Shown: positions 60,257 through 64,000 of the stretch, piece by piece
Layout of the letters: each line of letters begins with the position of its first letter
Position numbering within the stretch: the stretch's first letter is position 1
Source of the DNA: Polymyxa betae
Taxonomy: Eukaryota; Endomyxa; Phytomyxea; Plasmodiophorida; Plasmodiophoridae
Length of the DNA stretch: 64,000 bases
Reading direction: 5' to 3'
Assembly (NCBI GenBank): GCA_003693705.1
Contig: RBZT01000855.1
Span: forward strand, 1 to 64,000
Notes under the pieces: model-generated
Seen by the model: the letters and a program-made list of their open reading frames with translations, nothing else
Told to the model about the DNA's origin: nothing
The model's database searches: none
Made by a program: the position numbers and the translations under genes

Positions 60257-60637
60257 ATGTCACTGAAGAGATCTAAGCACGCCGCGAAGAGCAAATCAGG
60301 TGGCTTACCGATACCTAGTAATGGCTGTCGTGCTACAAAGTAGAGGACTGCTATGGTGACTGGTGTCATAGTCAGCGAAGAACCCAAGATTCAAACTGGA
60401 ACAAAGTATGAACCGGATTGTGAGCTATATATTTGGGATATGGATCCAAAGTTCGGACCGAGTAAAGGATTGACGCGCTTGGAAAGATGGCTACGAGCTA
60501 AGGCTCTGGGACTGGACCGTAAAAAGAAACACCTTGAGCTTGTAACCATTTCCCTAACATTTTCCTCAGCCCCTGAATCCGTCTACGCAAAGCTACAACA
60601 ACATCCAGATCAGTATGGAAAATGGGAAGCCATCTAG
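60257..60637 (+). CDS. POLD4: DNA polymerase delta small subunit POLD4 (p12/Cdm1)
   Basis: Smallest subunit of replicative DNA polymerase delta. Exon 1 (60257 to about 60340) is basic: MSLKRSKHAAKSKSG. A 36-bp intron (GTAGAG to GTCAG) joins ATN to EEPKIQTGTKY in frame. The core LYIWDMDPKFGPSKGLTRLE then RWLRAKALGLD aligns with human FDLAWQYGPCTGITRLQRW. A second intron (about 60522-60570) leads to PPESVYAKLQQHPDQYGKW, equivalent to human PPPEVWQVLKTHPGD. It ends EAI before TAG. About 97 residues, near the human 107. The human N-terminal PCNA-binding KRLITDSY has no clear equivalent. Confidence 0.88.
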
Positions 60638-60847
60638 TTGAAGAGCAACTGGAACCTAACGTATTGGTTTATCGTCCGAATCAAGTATATATGCAAGGAA
60701 ATCTGACAGCCATAAGCCAATATAATCGCCAGTCAATAAAAAGGCCCTTCCATAATGGTTAATGACACGCAGTTATTTTCTTATTAGAGTTCTGCATAGC
60801 AAAAACATCAGAACCTTTGAAATTTTGTTCGTGAGCTTTCCGATGCA

Positions 60848-61568
60848 ATGACGAACACCAACCGCTCGCAGGAGCTTAATGATTCGATATTATGTAATAA
60901 CACCAATGTATGTGAATGCATGGTTGTTGGTTGGCGGTTATACTGGAAAAATCGCTCACCATCGTCTGGGATCGGCGCTTTTTTGACGGTTGTGCATCAG
61001 GATTTAAGGTCGAATTCTGAATCCCAAGACGCCACACAACCGCAGCCACCCAGTGACATCGATTGTACTGAATTCAAAAGACAATTCGCATGCTCCATCT
61101 GTGCTGCCAACTTTCCAAACGAAGCAGCACGAACTGACCATAGAAAAATTCATTTGTATTCGACTCCCTCACATGCCACAATCACTCACACTAATCATAC
61201 TTGTAGTGCAAATAGGACACTCGCTTGCAATTTATGTAGCAAAACTTTCCTTCTAATGTCATACTTTCATGAGCATGGTTTGGGTCGCAGTTGACTTTTG
61301 GCGTTTGATTGATTCTCGTTGCATTGCAGCCAAGGCCCATAATGTAAGCGAGGAGTTTCAGTGCAAAAGTTGTCCTGAGAGATTTGCAACCAACGGGTTT
61401 GGAGCTTCCGAGTATCTGTATTTCAAAAGTTGTAATATGCTCTTCAGTGACTTAAAAAGGCATATGAAATTGCACAGCGGCGTACCAAGATTCCATTGCC
61501 CGCTATGCCCAAGACATTTTTCACATTCAAGTTCTAGGGCAAGACATATGGCTATCCATCAAAAATAG
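60848..61568 (+). CDS. C2H2 zinc-finger protein, four fingers
   Basis: The ATG at 60848 (MTNTNRSQELNDSILCNNTN) is chosen because the nearby upstream ATG at 60843 runs into a stop. Fingers: CSICAANFPNEAARTDHRKI; CNLCSKTFLLMSYFHEH; CKSCPERFATNG/DLKRHMKL; CPLCPRHFSHSSSRARHMAI. Two introns (about 61279-61330 and about 61398-61448) are confirmed because removing them rebuilds the His pairs of fingers two and three exactly. It ends AIHQK before TAG. Wide spacing between fingers one and two and a Ser/Gln-rich N-terminus suggest a regulatory DNA-binding protein, family unknown. It is convergent with the transporter gene, 56 bp between stops. Confidence 0.75.
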
Positions 61569-61624
61569 CTGAATCGATCGATTGGAATGTAATATAGAAT
61601 CACAGAATGTATCATTTCTGACAA

Positions 61625-62924
61625 TTAACAGGGGGATTTGGTAGGTTGAAAGGCACATTTCACGACGACGTTTATGGGCTTGCTGGCTTGCTGGGCCTTT
61701 TTCTTCATCTTCTGGAGAACAGCTCCACCGTATGCGTAAATCATTAAAGAAGTGCACATGGCAGCGACTGACAGCCACTTTAACCAATCGGGTTTCTTCT
61801 CATCCTTGAATAGGAAGTAGCAAGCACCGATGACGATTAAACGACGAGGAGCACCCAAAGCTCTAGTCAGAGCAGCGCTGGCAAACGACGTCGCAGCAAT
61901 GCTGGAAAACAGCATAATAGGTCGGACGGTGAACAAACCAATCGAGATTGCAATTAGACCGTTGGTGCCATACTTGTCGGCAGTCAAGCTGCAATAACGA
62001 GGCCAATTGGAGACTTCTGGCATTCCCAACATAGGTAGAAGGAAAATGAACATGAACAGAGCCTGGAAAGCGTTCTGCCGCAAATTTGAGTCGAGAACTA
62101 AATCACCGACTTTTCACTCACGTTTTCAGCAATGCACAGCATCTCGCTCTTCTGGTTTTCGTGACGAACGAATTTGTATGTTGTGACTCCCAGTAATCCC
62201 AATGAGGCAGCGCTCGCGAATGATGCCACGGCAGCTAACACAAACTGTAAAGAATCTCCATCGTTTTCCTTCTTGTCTGTACTGCCTGAAAAAATTGACA
62301 GACATGATGCAGAGAACATGGTGCCGATCGCCAGATAATGCCAAGCTGTGAACTGAGCTTGCAATGAGTACAATCGGAAAGGAAAAGGATCCAGCACACT
62401 CACATGTTTCTTGGTGAACATTTTAGAGAACGTGACCGAGAACACGATCGAGCTCGCCTTTAATACAGTGTAGATGGCAACATGAAGACCAAGTGCACCA
62501 ACGGCACCGCAATAGGAGTTGACGGCGTCGAGAAATCCCATGAGGGCGTACATCGACATGCGGTATTTCCCATTGGGTACGTAAATGTAGCCTTGCGAAT
62601 AGATGGACATGGCGATCCAGATCATCAAGGATATCGGGAAACTGCAGGCTTCCACGAGCGTGATGTAGACCGACATGTCGATTTTAGCTTTGCCGTCGCG
62701 AACATATTTGAAAGGCTGACAGAGAATGGTGTGAGCCGCACGAGCCGCTATTAGAAAGCAGGCGATAATAATGACGGTGACGTTCTTCGACAAGGGACTC
62801 CGCAGCTTCGTTGGCTTCCAATAGCAGTCAACGACCATTGAAAGAACGCAAGAAGCCACCGCTCTCCTACCTTGTCGTGAATAGGATGACGATCGACTAC
62901 CTCAGAGGCATGCTGGGCGGCCAT
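61625..62924 (-). CDS. DMT-superfamily (SLC35/nucleotide-sugar-type) transporter
   Basis: Multi-helix membrane transporter. The ATG at 62924 gives MAAQHASEVVDRHPIHDK. A 57-bp intron leads to PTKLRSPLSKNVTVIIIACF, the first helix. About ten hydrophobic helices follow in two blocks, typical of drug/metabolite transporters. These include GFLDAVNSYCGAVGALGLHV, IYTVLKASSIVFSVTFSKMF (a nucleotide-sugar-transporter-like position), FVLAAVASFASAASLGLLGV and, after a short intron at about 62090-62045, RQNAFQALFMFIFLLPMLGM. It ends QPTKSPC before TAA. Substrate unknown. SLC35F-like or chloroquine-resistance-like families are possible. Confidence 0.7.
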
Positions 62925-63125
62925 GTAGTGGTCGATAACGAGCACACAATCTCACTAGTCGAGACACAGACGGGATCTGAGACTGGAGATTATTCCAGGC
63001 CCGGGGGGCGGCATGACCAGGCCGCGGTCACGCAGGCGTTTGTTCGGACTTGCGGAGACTGGCGGAGGTCGGCGAACTGGGACCTGGATTTGAGCGCCCC
63101 CGAGGGGGGCCTCTTCTAATGTGAG

Positions 63126-63921
63126 TTACGCCGTGTTCATCTCTATCCTTTCGTCCTTACGAAACCAAACATCATCGTGATGATCACAAACGACCGTCCT
63201 AACGATAACATGCTCGACGCATCTCCTTTTTTCACCTAGAGCGATTGGAAGTGTGACCAGGCCCGCAATTAAAGTTGGAACGTTTCGAACGAAGACGTTT
63301 AAGTCTTTGGGCCCGAAATCGCTTAAAGCGAAATTACAACGTCCTGGATTTATGCGATGATTTAGGCTTGTTATTTTTATACAATATATTAATATGATAG
63401 CCGATCGAGATGTCAGCCTTGCATTAATAGCAACGGTCGATTCTTTGAATTCGTTGATGACTGGAATGGATTCTCCTTGACCGAGACCTTGGCCTCCAAA
63501 AAAATCTCCTTCTGCTGATTGATTACGGAATGCAGCCGAGCGATATCGGAGGTCAGTTTTTCGCGTTCGTTGTGGTTGGTTACGAACAACGAATGGAGGA
63601 CTGCAGCAAATAATTAGGAGCCGATTAACATTAGCAGACGGAATGCTTCGTACGCTGAGGAGGACTGTGCTGAACTGTTGAAGTGCTGAGATGATGCTGA
63701 ATATCTTCAACGTCATGAGACAGTTTCGATATACAATCTTTGAACTCTTCAATTTTCGCCCAGAAGTACCTGGGCGTTCAGATAAGCATAGGAAACAACC
63801 ACAACAGGATACGAATTGATTACGGTGAAGGCAACTGAGGCCATAGTTGCTGAATAGACTTATGCTTAAGACGAGCATTGGCGAATAATGCTTGCTCGCC
63901 ATACTTTAGCTCTTTTCTCAC
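63126..63921 (-). CDS. Partly readable minus-strand gene, unrecognised
   Basis: Minus-strand sequence is coding-like. Just inside an acceptor-type CTTTTTAG at about 63922, a frame reads RKELKYGEQALFANARL. Another reading from ATG 63844 gives MASVAFTVINS, a 45-bp intron, then YFWAKIEEFKDCISKLSHDV. A coiled-coil stretch follows, LTSDIARLHSVINQQKEIFL (about 63550). A single frame also stays open for 777 bp (63902-63126), but its translation is less natural. The exons cannot be joined with confidence, and the 5' end may lie beyond the window. Helical and coiled-coil character; no family assigned. Confidence 0.35.
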
Positions 63922-64000
63922 CTAAAAAGAGTTTGTGAATTAGCAGCGTGACAAGAAGGCGAAACACTTCTTTTTGGCGCGATTTAATTACAAAGCAACT

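Noticed and set aside
1-64000. tRNA and rRNA genes
   Set aside because: I looked for A/B-box and T-loop (GGTTCGANNCC) patterns and rRNA-like conserved blocks by eye and found none convincing; a covariance search could still find one.

Overview
The window is nuclear DNA from a eukaryote with a compact, intron-rich genome. Genes lie about 2.3 kb apart on both strands. Most are cut by many very short introns (about 36-60 bp, nearly all GT-AG, often with a CTAAC/CTGAC-like branch sequence close to the 3' end). OFD1 and TMEM17 homologues imply a cilium or flagellum. POLD4, TAF8, FIGNL1, RHBDD1-type rhomboid and SLC12 homologues fit an opisthokont-grade or related flagellated lineage (zoosporic fungus, aphelid or unicellular holozoan relative). 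I cannot place it more precisely from sequence alone. No tRNA, rRNA, CRISPR or operon structure was seen.

Left third (1-31 kb): the 3' end of a Gly/Ser-rich gene; a puromycin-sensitive-type M1 aminopeptidase; VPS15, the pseudokinase-like regulatory subunit of the class III PI3-kinase; a lysosomal-type CLC chloride/proton exchanger; a membrane-anchored subtilisin-like protease; serine hydroxymethyltransferase; a CK1-superfamily kinase; a gene joining an LYR motif to PPR repeats; a large unrecognised multi-DEP protein; a protein disulfide isomerase with one degenerate active site; a RHBDD1-type rhomboid protease; an RSL1D1-type ribosome biogenesis factor; and mitochondrial ribosomal protein mL54.

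Middle (31.7-43.8 kb): a segment with a different texture. Exons are GC-rich and carry a recurrent GGNCCAGTAC-type oligomer. Some introns are longer, and there is an inverted-repeat element of about 1.2 kb. It holds an orphan PB1-domain protein, ribonucleotide reductase small subunit, the AAA ATPase FIGNL1, two orphan minus-strand genes and a C2H2 zinc-finger gene. Introns here still follow the same rules, so it is probably the same genome with a different local composition.

Right third (43.9-64 kb): U2A' (spliceosome), an SLC12 cation-chloride cotransporter, an NT-C2/coiled-coil protein, cytosolic aspartyl-tRNA synthetase, TMEM17, TAF8, OFD1, an intronless XRN-like 5'-3' exonuclease, the small DNA polymerase delta subunit POLD4, a second C2H2 zinc-finger protein, a DMT-superfamily transporter and a partly readable last gene. 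TMEM17, OFD1 and possibly the NT-C2 protein bring transition-zone and centriole functions close together. Otherwise the neighbours look functionally unrelated, as is usual for eukaryotic gene order. Gene spans below run from start codon to stop codon, introns included.
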